15,555 nucleotides of DNA from Betaproteobacteria bacterium TMED41 (GCA_002167365.1 NHCU01000045.1:71230-86784); one strand, 5' to 3'; shown: positions 1 through 8,150, numbered from the stretch's first letter. The notes: a model not told the origin generated them from the sequence alone. Numbers and translations: made by a program.

Positions 1-1
1 T

Positions 2-2743
2 ATTCTGGACGTAGCTGATAGAGAGGGCCTTGAGGTTCCCAGACTTTGCTACAAGGATAGTTATCGTTCCGATGGCAACTGCAGATCGTGTGTTGTGGAA
101 ATCAAAGGAGAAAGAGTTCTTGCTCCAAGTTGTTGCAGATCAGTAAAGGAAGGAATGGAAGTTGAAACTGACAGTGAACGAGCTAAAAAGAGTCAAAATC
201 TGGTATTGGAAATGCTTTTATCCGATATGCCTGCTTCTGGAAGTAAGTGGGAGGATGGTAATTCAAAATTACCACATGGAGAATTATCTTCATGGGCCAA
301 TAAAAAAAATGTAGTGGTAAGAAAAGCATTTGAAGAGTTAAAGAGAGAAGAAATAGAAGTTGATGATTCTCACCCCGCAATGGTTGTCAATTTATCATCG
401 TGTATTCAATGTGACCGGTGTGTTAGGGCTTGTAGAGAAGAACAATCCAACGATGTCATTGGTGTTTCTGGGAGAGGGGCATCATCAAAAATTATTTTTG
501 ATCTAGATGCCTTAATGGGTGAAAGTACATGTGTCGCATGTGGAGAGTGTGTTCAAGCTTGTCCTACAGGTGCATTAATGCCTAAGACCCTGGTAGGCAA
601 TCAAACAGTTGATAAAAAAGTTGACTCCGTTTGTCCTTTTTGTGGTGTTGGTTGTTTATTAACGTATAAAGTCAAGGATGAAAAAATTGTTGCTGTTGAT
701 GGGCGAGATGGACCTGCAAACCATAATAGATTGTGTGTCAAAGGCAGGTTTGGCTTTGATTACGCTCACGACAAATCAAGATTAACAAAACCTCTTATTA
801 GGAAAGTAGGTGCGAAAAAAAACCCTGAAATGGTGGATAGCTTAGATCACTGGAGTGATGTTTTTAGAGAGGCAACCTGGGAAGAAGCACTACAAATGGC
901 CTCAGGGGGCCTAAAAAAAATAAGGGATCAGCATGGTTTTGGATCACTGGCAGGTCTGGGATCCGCGAAGGGAAGCAATGAGGAGGCGTACCTATTTCAG
1001 AAATTAGTTAGAACCGGGTTCAGAAATAACAATGTTGATCATTGCACTCGCTTGTGTCACGCCTCAAGTGTCGCTGCCTTACTGGAGGGAGTAGGTTCTG
1101 GTGCCGTAAGTAATCAAGTAAGTGATGTGTCTGAAGCTGGCTTAGTTATTATCATTGGTTCAAACCCAACTGAAAATCATCCAGTCGCTGCCACATGGAT
1201 GAAGAATGCAGCAAGAAGTGGTACGAAAATAGTTTTGATTGATCCTAGGATGACTAAAATTGCTGACTATGCATGGAAAACCATGAAGTTTAAACCTGGC
1301 AGTGATGTATCCCTTTTGAATGCGATGATTCACGTAATAATTGACGAAGACTTAGTTAATGAGGATTTTGTGAATTCAAGGGTTAACCACTTTGATGAAC
1401 TTAAGAAGAAAGTTAAGTCATATAGCCCTGAAGAGGTCTCAGAATCTTGTGGAATTGACCCAAAAACAATAAGAGAAGTCGCAAGGGAGTATGCCACATC
1501 TAAAGGATCGATGATTTTGTGGGGAATGGGCGTAAGTCAACATATTCATGGAACCGATAATGCACGTTGTTTGATCGCATTAGCAACGATTACCGGTCAA
1601 ATTGGCAGGCCAGGAACTGGATTGCATCCTCTCAGGGGTCAAAATAATGTTCAAGGAGCCAGCGACGCGGGCTTGATTCCAATGATGCTTCCAAACTATC
1701 AAAAAGTTGCTAACCCTGAAGCAAGACACTGGTTTGAGGAGTTTTGGAATTCACCGATTGACGAAAAACCCGGGCTTACTGTAACTGAAATTATGGATAA
1801 AGTTTTCTCAGATGAAAGCGATCCACATAAAATCAGAGGCCTTTATATTATGGGTGAAAATCCAGCTATGAGTGATCCGAATCTTAATCATGCTAGATCA
1901 GCACTTGCGAACCTTGAACTTTTGGTTGTTCAAGACATATTTATGACTGAAACCGCTTGGCTAGCTGATGTGGTATTGCCGGCTTCTGCTTGGCCTGAAA
2001 AATCTGGAACAGTTTCTAATACTGATAGAATGGTGCAGATGGGTAGAAAAGCAGTCAATCCACCTGGTCAGGCTAAACAAGACTTATGGATTATTCAACA
2101 GCTAGCAAAAGGCCTTGAACTTGATTGGAACTATGATGGTCCTGACTCAGGAGTTGCTGAAGTTTATGATGAGATGCGACATGCAATGAAAGATGTTATC
2201 TGGGGTATAACTTGGGAAAGGCTTACAAAAGAACATAGCGTAACCTATCCCTGTTTGGAAGAAAGTTTGCCTGGTGAATCAGTTGTTTTCAAGAATGGTT
2301 TTCCAACCTCAGACGGTAAAGCAAATCTGGTTCCAGCCAAGCCCATCTCTCCTGATGAAACCCCAGACCTTGATTACCCGTTTGTTTTTATTACCGGCAG
2401 ACAACTTGAGCACTGGCATACAGGTAGCATGACTCGAAGGGCTTCTGTTCTTAATGCGATTGAACCTGCACCAACTTTTCAGATGTGTCGAAAAGATTTG
2501 GAAAAGCATGATTTATTTCCTGGTCAAATTTGTAAGTTAAGCTCGCGTAGAGGAAGTGTTATAGCCTCAATTAGACAAGATGAATCTACTCCTCAAGGTA
2601 CTATTTTTATGGGGTTTGCATACAGGGAGGCGGCGGCAAATTTGTTAACAAATTCTGCCATTGATCCGGTTGCAAAAATACCTGAATTTAAATACTGTGC
2701 CGTTAAGATAGAGCCGATTGTTAAAAATATCGAGAAACTCTAA
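2..2743 (+). CDS. fdsA: NAD-type formate dehydrogenase alpha (catalytic) subunit, N-terminus cut by window edge
   Basis: Oxidises formate to CO2 at a Mo/W-bis-pterin centre and passes electrons through iron-sulfur clusters to a diaphorase partner, in the cytoplasm. The frame is open from base 2, so the first ATG at 95 is internal; 913 residues are visible, and the usual length of about 950-980 suggests a few dozen are missing. A NuoG-like [2Fe-2S] site has Cys codons at 47, 80, 89 and 131 (spacing x10, x2, x13). Two ferredoxin-type [4Fe-4S] motifs follow (CIQCDRCVRAC, CVACGECVQAC), then CPFCGVGC opening the molybdopterin domain. The metal ligand is an ordinary Cys (TGT at 1055-1057) in RLCH, followed by the catalytic His, so it is not a selenoprotein. 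A molydopterin-dinucleotide-binding domain closes the protein. The fdsG/fdsB partners would lie upstream; fdsC/fdsD do not follow. Its stop overlaps the convergent regulator gene. Family call firm; exact subfamily (FdsA versus other FdhA) less so. Confidence 0.93.
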   Translation: MLDVADREGLEVPRLCYKDSYRSDGNCRSCVVEIKGERVLAPSCCRSVKEGMEVETDSERAKKSQNLVLEMLLSDMPASGSKWEDGNSKLPHGELSSWANKKNVVVRKAFEELKREEIEVDDSHPAMVVNLSSCIQCDRCVRACREEQSNDVIGVSGRGASSKIIFDLDALMGESTCVACGECVQACPTGALMPKTLVGNQTVDKKVDSVCPFCGVGCLLTYKVKDEKIVAVDGRDGPANHNRLCVKGRFGFDYAHDKSRLTKPLIRKVGAKKNPEMVDSLDHWSDVFREATWEEALQMASGGLKKIRDQHGFGSLAGLGSAKGSNEEAYLFQKLVRTGFRNNNVDHCTRLCHASSVAALLEGVGSGAVSNQVSDVSEAGLVIIIGSNPTENHPVAATWMKNAARSGTKIVLIDPRMTKIADYAWKTMKFKPGSDVSLLNAMIHVIIDEDLVNEDFVNSRVNHFDELKKKVKSYSPEEVSESCGIDPKTIREVAREYATSKGSMILWGMGVSQHIHGTDNARCLIALATITGQIGRPGTGLHPLRGQNNVQGASDAGLIPMMLPNYQKVANPEARHWFEEFWNSPIDEKPGLTVTEIMDKVFSDESDPHKIRGLYIMGENPAMSDPNLNHARSALANLELLVVQDIFMTETAWLADVVLPASAWPEKSGTVSNTDRMVQMGRKAVNPPGQAKQDLWIIQQLAKGLELDWNYDGPDSGVAEVYDEMRHAMKDVIWGITWERLTKEHSVTYPCLEESLPGESVVFKNGFPTSDGKANLVPAKPISPDETPDLDYPFVFITGRQLEHWHTGSMTRRASVLNAIEPAPTFQMCRKDLEKHDLFPGQICKLSSRRGSVIASIRQDESTPQGTIFMGFAYREAAANLLTNSAIDPVAKIPEFKYCAVKIEPIVKNIEKL

Positions 2744-3378
2744 GGGTCAATTAGTCCACTTTGCACTGCTATTATGGCCAGTTCCGTTTGGTTTTTGACA
2801 TTTAATTTTTGTTTTATGTTGTATAAATGAGTGCCCACTGTTCTGGGTGATAAATGTAGAACTTCGGCGATATTATTTACTGTTTGTCCTTTTGCTAAAG
2901 ACATAAATACATCAAACTCTCTCTCGGAAAGTATATCAACAGGTGTAACGTCCCCACCAAATTGTTGAACTGCCATTTTTTGGGCAAGGGTTGCTTCCAC
3001 ATACATTGAACCCGAGGATACCTGTCTTATTGCTTTAATTAACTCCTCTGCAGCACCTCTTTTTGAAAGGTAGCCGATTGCGCCAGCTTTTAGAGCTCTT
3101 TTTGGATGAATAGTGTCCTCATGCGCTGATAAAATCAAAATCTTGGGTGGTTTTTGTTTGGATAAAATTCTTCCTGTTGCCTCTAATCCACCCATCCCTG
3201 GCATTGATAAATCCATCACCAAAACATGAGGTTTGGTTTCCGAGCATATTTTAATAGCCTCTTCGCCATTTTCTGCTTCCCCTATAACTTCAATATCATC
3301 TGTGTCCTGAAGTAACAATCTGAACCCCATCCTCACTACTGCATGATCATCAGCAAGTACGACTTTAATTTTTTTCAT
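2740..3378 (-). CDS. NarL/FixJ-family response regulator (receiver plus LuxR-type HTH)
   Basis: Cytoplasmic DNA-binding partner of the histidine kinase encoded just upstream, 34 nt away on the same strand. The 212 residues comprise a receiver domain (about 5-120) with the acidic pair D10/D11, phospho-acceptor D56 in VMDLSMPG, S84 and K106, then a LuxR-type helix-turn-helix (about 150-207: SEREFDVFMSLAKGQT, LSPRTVGTHLYNIKQKL). All switch residues are present, so it should be phosphorylated and functional. It is the last gene of the pip-kinase-regulator operon, and its stop overlaps the convergent formate dehydrogenase stop (2740-2743). Related NarL-type regulators (for example FlhR/MxaX in Paracoccus, AgmR-like in pseudomonads) control methanol or alcohol oxidation. 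A similar role here is inferred from its position between formate dehydrogenase and pqq. Confidence 0.93.
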   Translation of the reverse strand: MKKIKVVLADDHAVVRMGFRLLLQDTDDIEVIGEAENGEEAIKICSETKPHVLVMDLSMPGMGGLEATGRILSKQKPPKILILSAHEDTIHPKRALKAGAIGYLSKRGAAEELIKAIRQVSSGSMYVEATLAQKMAVQQFGGDVTPVDILSEREFDVFMSLAKGQTVNNIAEVLHLSPRTVGTHLYNIKQKLNVKNQTELAIIAVQSGLIDP

Positions 3379-3412
3379 CTATTTTTTTTAATTCAATTAA
3401 TGTTTAACAATA

Positions 3413-5134
3413 TTAACTAATTTTTTCTGAGCCAAAGGGTAAAGAGGCAATAATAAGCGCTCCTGTTGTTGGGCTTGATTTAATCTTTAATTCACCACCC
3501 AGAGATTGCATTCTCTCTTTCATTCCTCTAATGCCAAATCTATCAGGGTTCTCCAGTCTATCGATCGAAATACCTATACCATTATCTTGAACAGAGAGTT
3601 GTATTTCAAATTCTCTAGATCCTTGGCACAACTCAATTTTAATTTTTGTTGCTTGAGAATGTTTAATAGAATTGTTAACACATTCCTGTGCAACTCGAAA
3701 GAGAGAAATTTCAGCTTCATTAGATAGTGAAACATTTTGAGTTACTATTAAAAAGTCAATTGAATCATGTATTTTATTCCACTCATCTACTGCCTCTTTT
3801 AAGGTCTCGCTTAAGCCAAACTTCTCTAATGCTACTGGTCTAAGTCTCTGAATTATATTATGAACAGCGTCATATATTTGTCCTGCGGCTGAAACAATTG
3901 CTGTACTACTTGAAAATGTTTTCGGGTCTTTTTTTCGGCTTCTGTTGGCAATTGACTGGGCAATAGTTTTGATGGCGGTAACATATTGTCCTAGTTCATC
4001 ATGCAATTCCATTGTTAAAGCTTTTCTCTCTTCCTCAAGTTTTTGTTGAACAAGAATTGTAAGCTCTCTATTTTTGGTCAATTCTCTTTGAGCTTTTTCT
4101 GCGTTGCGTTTCTCAGATAAATCTCTTAAAACGAACAAAGCGCCCAAAACTTCCTCAGTACTTGGTTCGATAATTGGAGATACCTGAACAAAAACCTCAA
4201 TATTTTGTCCACATCTAGACTTTCTTGAGGTTTCATATTCTACTCTGGTTTTATGATTGAACACATTTCTAAAATCTTCATCAATTTCTACTTGGAGTTC
4301 TTTGGAAGCAAGTATTCGAATATTTTTTTTCTTGAATTGCTCATCAGAGTATCCAAATAAATTAACAGCAGCAGGGTTCCAAAAATCAAGTTTTCCATTT
4401 GGGTTGGTGATAAACAATGCATCGGAAGACTGTTGAATTGCCAAAGCCAGCCGATTGTTTTCAAGGTTACCGGATTCTATCGCGTGAGCCATATGATTGA
4501 ATCCCTCAGTTACCGAGTGAAATTCTTTAATAGGATAGTCTGGAAGACGAGTTTTTAAGTCACCTTGACTCATTTTTTTTAGAGCTTCAACAATGCTTTC
4601 AATAGGAGATAAAGACTTACCAATTATCCAAAAAACCAAAACATTCAATAGAAAAAAAAATCCGATTGCAAGTATAGCCATATCTCTAACATCATCCCAA
4701 GAATCTAGTATAGATCGGGAGACATTTGGAATAATTTTAACTTGAAAACTTCTTTCAGGAATTATTATTGGTTGGGTTTTTGGCGTCACTAATTCAGAAA
4801 ACCATTTTGGCGCGTCTCTTCCAGCTTTATATTTACTTGGAGGTGAAACGTAAATTAAATCCCCGAGATTGTTTATCATTTGAATTTCATGGGCACGAAT
4901 TCTACCCATATCTTCCAAAAAGTTTTTAACTATTAATTGCTTGTTAGAGATAGAAGCATTGAGTTGAGCACTGGATAAAAAAATTGATAGAAGTTGGACT
5001 GTCACTTTTGTGCCAGTCTCAATTTCTTCTCTAACTTGCCTCTTGATATCATTAATCTGCATTAAAGTTGTTAAACCCATAAACAAAAGCATCAGAAGTG
5101 TTACCAAGATATTGATTCTAAATCTAAGACTCAT
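3413..5134 (-). CDS. Membrane sensor histidine kinase (HAMP-PAS-HisKA_3-HATPase_c)
   Basis: Inner-membrane kinase for the downstream NarL-type regulator. The 573 residues show TM1 (about 8-25), a periplasmic sensing region of about 120 residues, TM2 (about 152-172), HAMP (about 173-225), a PAS domain (about 230-340), a coiled segment (345-372), a HisKA_3 dimerisation domain with phospho-acceptor H378 in MELHDELGQ, and a C-terminal ATPase (N-box ECVNNSIKHS at 484-493, G-box DNGIGI at 517-522, GIRGMKERM at 534-542). This NarX/UhpB-type core pairs with LuxR-type regulators, matching its neighbour. The ATG lies inside the 3' end of the hydrolase gene (11-nt overlap), so the two are translationally coupled. 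The signal sensed cannot be read; the periplasmic domain matches nothing I recognise. FlhS/MxaY-like control of methylotrophy is a reasonable guess only. Confidence 0.93.
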   Translation of the reverse strand: MSLRFRINILVTLLMLLFMGLTTLMQINDIKRQVREEIETGTKVTVQLLSIFLSSAQLNASISNKQLIVKNFLEDMGRIRAHEIQMINNLGDLIYVSPPSKYKAGRDAPKWFSELVTPKTQPIIIPERSFQVKIIPNVSRSILDSWDDVRDMAILAIGFFFLLNVLVFWIIGKSLSPIESIVEALKKMSQGDLKTRLPDYPIKEFHSVTEGFNHMAHAIESGNLENNRLALAIQQSSDALFITNPNGKLDFWNPAAVNLFGYSDEQFKKKNIRILASKELQVEIDEDFRNVFNHKTRVEYETSRKSRCGQNIEVFVQVSPIIEPSTEEVLGALFVLRDLSEKRNAEKAQRELTKNRELTILVQQKLEEERKALTMELHDELGQYVTAIKTIAQSIANRSRKKDPKTFSSSTAIVSAAGQIYDAVHNIIQRLRPVALEKFGLSETLKEAVDEWNKIHDSIDFLIVTQNVSLSNEAEISLFRVAQECVNNSIKHSQATKIKIELCQGSREFEIQLSVQDNGIGISIDRLENPDRFGIRGMKERMQSLGGELKIKSSPTTGALIIASLPFGSEKIS

Positions 5135-6074
5135 TTTTTAGTTTACTTTCTACTGTTTCTAGTGCTTTGATGAGAGCCCTTTTAATTAGTTGCTCATATG
5201 CTCCATGACCAGCACCATTGACGCGGTCAATTATTGACCATGACATTTTTTCGTGTAATGATTCTGCTGTTTCTGGGGGGCAAATGGTATCTAATTGCCC
5301 TTGAATAATATGGGTTGGAATATCCTTCAGCATTTGTAAGTTGTTTAGTATTTGATCTTTCTCTAAAAAACATTTGTTTTTTAAATAATGAAGATGAACT
5401 TTCATATTAGACAAAATCTTTTTATTATTTTGTAAGTTTTGCGTTGGATTATTTTTTTCCTCGGTATTTTTTGTGTTGTATGTCAACCTCATTGCAGTTT
5501 CTTCCCAAGTTCGCCACAAACATGCAGCTTCAAATGCTTTTTCTTTTTTGTTTGAAAATACAGCTTCATGATAGTGGTTGATAATTGAAGACGAAGACCG
5601 GTTTTCAGGATCAATGTTTTGAACGAAACTCTTCCATGATTTGGGAATAAAACGCCTGAGTTCGAGTAAAAACCAGTCAATTTCACGATCACTTGCAAGA
5701 AAAACACCCCTTAGAATTAGGGCCAAAACATTTTCTGGATGATCTGATGCGTATTTCAAAGCGAGTGTTGAACCCCACGAACCACCAAAAAGAACACACT
5801 TTTTAATTCCAAGGAATTCTCTTATCATTTCGATATCACTTACTAAGGCCTGTGTATAATTATTTTTAGTTTCACCAGATGGTTTACTGAGCCCACAACC
5901 ACGTTGATCAAAAAATACAGAAAACCATTTTTCTTTGTCAAAGAAAGTTTTACTGCTATCACTACACCCACTTCCGGGCCCACCATGCAGAAAAATTATG
6001 GGTATTCCCTTTTCATTCCCCATGCATTCATAGTAGATACTGTGACCGTCTTTTGATTTAAGATAATTTTTCAA
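5124..6074 (-). CDS. pip: Alpha/beta-hydrolase, proline iminopeptidase family
   Basis: Serine peptidase family S33, expected to remove N-terminal proline from peptides in the cytoplasm. The 316 residues match the usual Pip length. Visible motifs: oxyanion-hole HGGPGSG (30-36), FDQRGCGLS (55-63), nucleophile elbow GGSWGS with S99, acid D262 in GQLDTICPP and H290 in GAGHGAYE. The catalytic triad is complete. The start is TTG (bases 6074-6072); a stop lies three codons upstream and no early ATG exists, while no clear Shine-Dalgarno is visible, so expression may be weak or leaderless. It is first in an operon with the sensor kinase and regulator and is divergent from pqqA. The family also contains esterases and other aminopeptidases, so proline specificity is not proven. 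A role in trimming the PqqA peptide is a speculative possibility from context. Confidence 0.85.
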   Translation of the reverse strand: MKNYLKSKDGHSIYYECMGNEKGIPIIFLHGGPGSGCSDSSKTFFDKEKWFSVFFDQRGCGLSKPSGETKNNYTQALVSDIEMIREFLGIKKCVLFGGSWGSTLALKYASDHPENVLALILRGVFLASDREIDWFLLELRRFIPKSWKSFVQNIDPENRSSSSIINHYHEAVFSNKKEKAFEAACLWRTWEETAMRLTYNTKNTEEKNNPTQNLQNNKKILSNMKVHLHYLKNKCFLEKDQILNNLQMLKDIPTHIIQGQLDTICPPETAESLHEKMSWSIIDRVNGAGHGAYEQLIKRALIKALETVESKLKNES

Positions 6075-6187
6075 AATAGTTTAAATTAGTAAAATTTGGT
6101 TTTTAAGTGTATACCCTAATAAATTATAAATACTTAGCATTATTAATGATTTTCATTATTATCAGTCGAGTGACTCCAATGATTTTT

Positions 6188-6216
6188 TTGGTTGTATTAA
6201 TTGAGATCATTACAAT
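6188..6216 (+). promoter_or_regulatory. Candidate sigma-70 promoter for pqqA (distal)
   Basis: TTGGTT (6188-6193) and TACAAT (6211-6216) are separated by 17 nt. The -10 differs from consensus at one base and the -35 is moderate. It would give a leader of roughly 60 nt before pqqA that includes the CTAGT repeats. Confidence 0.35.
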
Positions 6217-6231
6217 ACTAGTTTAGTAAAT

Positions 6232-6261
6232 TTAAGCTAGTACGTTAGATGTTTTTATAAT
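6232..6261 (+). promoter_or_regulatory. Candidate sigma-70 promoter for pqqA (proximal)
   Basis: A perfect TATAAT lies at 6256-6261, preceded 18 nt away by a weak -35 (TTAAGC, 6232-6237). The resulting leader would be only about 15 nt, just enough for the Shine-Dalgarno AGGAG at 6271-6275. The weak -35 would fit an activator-dependent promoter. Confidence 0.35.
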
Positions 6262-6282
6262 TTTTTTAAAAGGAGAATCCAT

Positions 6283-6354
6283 ATGTGGACCAAGCCAATA
6301 GCTACCGATCTTCGTTTCGGTTTTGAAATCACAATGTACGTTGCTGCTAAGTAA
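6283..6354 (+). CDS. pqqA: PQQ precursor peptide PqqA (23 residues)
   Basis: Ribosomally made precursor whose Glu and Tyr are cross-linked and excised to form pyrroloquinoline quinone. The 23-residue peptide starts MWTKPIATDLRFG and contains Glu15 and Tyr19 in EITMY, the invariant E-x3-Y spacing of PqqA. The start is fixed by AGGAG at 6271-6275, 7 nt upstream. It is first in the pqq operon and separated from pqqB by a strong hairpin that would allow pqqA to be expressed in excess. PqqE cross-links the two residues after PqqD binds the peptide. Confidence 0.97.
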   Translation: MWTKPIATDLRFGFEITMYVAAK

Positions 6355-6374
6355 TTAATATTGAGATCTAATAA

Positions 6375-6410
6375 TCGCCCGCACATTAGTGTGCGGGCGA
6401 ATTATTTTTA
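6375..6410 (+). terminator. Hairpin between pqqA and pqqB (attenuator or leaky terminator)
   Basis: A perfect 10-bp GC-rich stem (CGCCCGCACA, 6376-6385; TGTGCGGGCG, 6390-6399) closes a TTAG loop, with one further T-A pair (6375/6400). It is followed by ATTATTTTTA. The tail is U-rich but interrupted, so readthrough is expected. It lies 21 nt after the pqqA stop and 16 nt before pqqB. Differential expression of pqqA over the downstream genes is known in other bacteria, and this structure gives a plausible cause, either by partial termination or by 3'-end stabilisation of a short pqqA mRNA. Confidence 0.8.
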
Positions 6411-6425
6411 AGTTAAAGGAAAAAA

Positions 6426-7346
6426 ATGTTTGTCAGAGTTTTAGGTTCTGCTGCTGGAGGTGGGTTTCCTCAATGGAATTGTAATTGTAAAAATTGTTCG
6501 AGTGTTAGGGCAGGCGCAGATGGTTACAAAGCTAGAACACAATCATCTATTGCCGTGAGTTCAAATGAGGAGGATTGGTTATTGTTCAATGCCTCACCTG
6601 ACATTCTTACCCAGTTAAAGTCAGCTGGATTGAGGTTGCAACCAGCCAACAACGTCCGTGATTCGGGAATAAAATCGATTGTTCTTATGGATGCACAGAT
6701 TGATCACACAACCGGCCTTTTTATGTTGAGGGAGTCTTCTAGTCCCTTAGTTATTTATTCGACTAAGGAAGTAAAGCAAGAGCTTACATCAGGAAATCCA
6801 ATTTTTGATGTTTTAGATTTTTACTGCAAAGTTGACTGGGTTGAAATTAACGTAGAAGCCGAAGATTTCGTTAACATACCGAAGGTACAAGATATAGAAT
6901 TAAAGTTCATGCCTTTGAAAAGTGAAGCTCCACCTTTTTCACCTTTTAGAGGCAAACCTAGAAGAGGAGACAATGTTGGAGTTCAAATTATGGATGCCAT
7001 CACAAAAAAAAAGATTTTTTATGCGCCCGGACTCGCCTCAATTGAGGAGCATTTATTGCAGCCGATGAAAGAATCAGATTTACTTCTTGTTGATGGGACT
7101 TTTTGGACTGACACTGAAATGATTGATAACGGTTTGTCAAAAAAATTAGCAAGAGAAATGGGGCATAATCCGCAATCTGGGCCTGGAGGTATGATTGAAG
7201 ATCTTAACAAAATAAATGGTCCAAAAAAAATCCTAATACACATTAATAATTCGAACCCCATTTTGAATGAGAAATCTATTGAAAGACAGTTTCTAAGAGA
7301 CAACAATATAGATGTCTCATTTGATGGAATGGAAATTTCTTTGTAA
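6426..7346 (+). CDS. pqqB: PQQ biosynthesis protein PqqB (metallo-beta-lactamase fold)
   Basis: Metal-dependent enzyme of late PQQ assembly, reported for the family to act as a hydroxylase on the tyrosine-derived part of the cross-linked intermediate. At 306 residues it has standard length. The N-terminus (MFVRVLGSAAGGGFPQWNC) is diagnostic, with the conserved zinc-binding CNCxxC cysteines C19, C21 and C24. MDAQIDHTTGL carries the family's variant of the metallo-hydrolase metal motif, and LLVDGTFW and REMGHNPQSG are further PqqB signatures. AAAGGA at 6415-6420 supports the ATG at 6426. It is separated from pqqA only by the hairpin and is followed 27 nt later by pqqC. Confidence 0.97.
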   Translation: MFVRVLGSAAGGGFPQWNCNCKNCSSVRAGADGYKARTQSSIAVSSNEEDWLLFNASPDILTQLKSAGLRLQPANNVRDSGIKSIVLMDAQIDHTTGLFMLRESSSPLVIYSTKEVKQELTSGNPIFDVLDFYCKVDWVEINVEAEDFVNIPKVQDIELKFMPLKSEAPPFSPFRGKPRRGDNVGVQIMDAITKKKIFYAPGLASIEEHLLQPMKESDLLLVDGTFWTDTEMIDNGLSKKLAREMGHNPQSGPGGMIEDLNKINGPKKILIHINNSNPILNEKSIERQFLRDNNIDVSFDGMEISL

Positions 7347-7373
7347 ACAATATAGTTTAGAGGTGAGGCATTT

Positions 7374-8150
7374 ATGGAATCAAAAACAATGTTAACAGAG
7401 CTTGAGACAGTAGATAATAGTTCCGATAAACTTGAGCCCTGGAGCAAAAAGGAGTTTGAAGAGTTATTGAAGCAGAAAGGGACCAGTTACCACATATACC
7501 ATCCTTTTCATGTCATGATGGCTGAAGGAAAATTATCCAAAGAACAATTACAAGGGTGGGTTGCAAACCGTTTTTATTACCAAATTTGTATTCCAGTCAA
7601 AGATGCAGCAATTCTCTCTAATTGTCCTGACCCTACTATAAGAAGAGAGTGGATTCAAAGAATTTTAGACCATGATGGGTTTGAAAGCGATCCTGGCGGA
7701 ATAGAGGCCTGGATTGGACTGGGTCAAGCAGTGGGGTTGAAGAGGGAGCAAATAGTTAGTTTAGAGCTGGTTGCACCTGCTGTGAGATTTGCAGTTGATG
7801 CATATGTTAATTTTGCAAGGCAAACTTCATGGCAAGAAGCAATTGCATCTAGCCTAACTGAGCTTTTTGCTCCCCACATACATCAACAAAGATTAGATAC
7901 TTGGCCAGAAATGTACCCATGGGTTGACCCAGAGGGAATGAAATATTTCAAATACCGATTAACTCAAGCTAGAAGGGACGTTCAGCATGGTCTTGGGGTT
8001 ACGAAAGAGTTTTTTAGCAGATCCAGGAGTCTTCAAAACAGAGCTTTAGAAATTCTACAATTCAAGCTTGACGTCCTGTGGGCTTTAGCAGATGCAATTA
8101 TGCTCCAGCAATGTGAGGTTACTGTTTCAGGTCCTAAGGGTAAAAGTTAA
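7374..8150 (+). CDS. pqqC: PQQ synthase PqqC
   Basis: Cofactor-free oxidase that closes the ring and carries out the eight-electron oxidation of AHQQ to PQQ. The 258 residues form a heme-oxygenase-like all-helical fold. Counterparts of the Klebsiella PqqC active site are present: Y39-H40, R96, H100 (LDHDG), H170 and R173 (PHIHQQR), Y191 and R195 (YFKYR), and a Lys in QFKLDVLW (K231). It should therefore be active. AGGTGAGG at 7361-7368 supports the start at 7374; a second Met five codons later is possible. It is not fused to PqqD, unlike the fused PqqCD of some methylotrophs. pqqD begins right after its stop. Confidence 0.97.
   Translation: MESKTMLTELETVDNSSDKLEPWSKKEFEELLKQKGTSYHIYHPFHVMMAEGKLSKEQLQGWVANRFYYQICIPVKDAAILSNCPDPTIRREWIQRILDHDGFESDPGGIEAWIGLGQAVGLKREQIVSLELVAPAVRFAVDAYVNFARQTSWQEAIASSLTELFAPHIHQQRLDTWPEMYPWVDPEGMKYFKYRLTQARRDVQHGLGVTKEFFSRSRSLQNRALEILQFKLDVLWALADAIMLQQCEVTVSGPKGKS

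Larger units (their letters stand above)
6075..6282. promoter_or_regulatory. Divergent intergenic control region between pip operon and pqqA
   Basis: This 208-nt AT-rich spacer must hold promoters for both the leftward pip-kinase-regulator operon and the rightward pqq operon. It contains two small dyads: TAATGA/TCATTA separated by TTT (6144-6158), and AGTC/GACT separated by four bases (6164-6175). It also has CTAGT repeated at 6218-6222 and 6237-6241 (19 nt apart). Any of these could be an operator for the adjacent NarL-type regulator, but none matches a site I can name. Confidence 0.5.

Noticed and set aside
1055..1057. Selenocysteine at the formate dehydrogenase active site
   Set aside because: The codon is TGT (Cys) and the frame is uninterrupted.
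2..2743. NADH dehydrogenase subunit NuoG
   Set aside because: The N-terminal cluster domains are shared, but the RLCH metal-ligand motif and complete molybdopterin domain are those of formate dehydrogenase.
7019..7447. 142-codon antisense frame across the pqqB/pqqC junction
   Set aside because: It is a reverse-strand shadow of two firmly identified genes, with no recognisable motif or ribosome-binding site.
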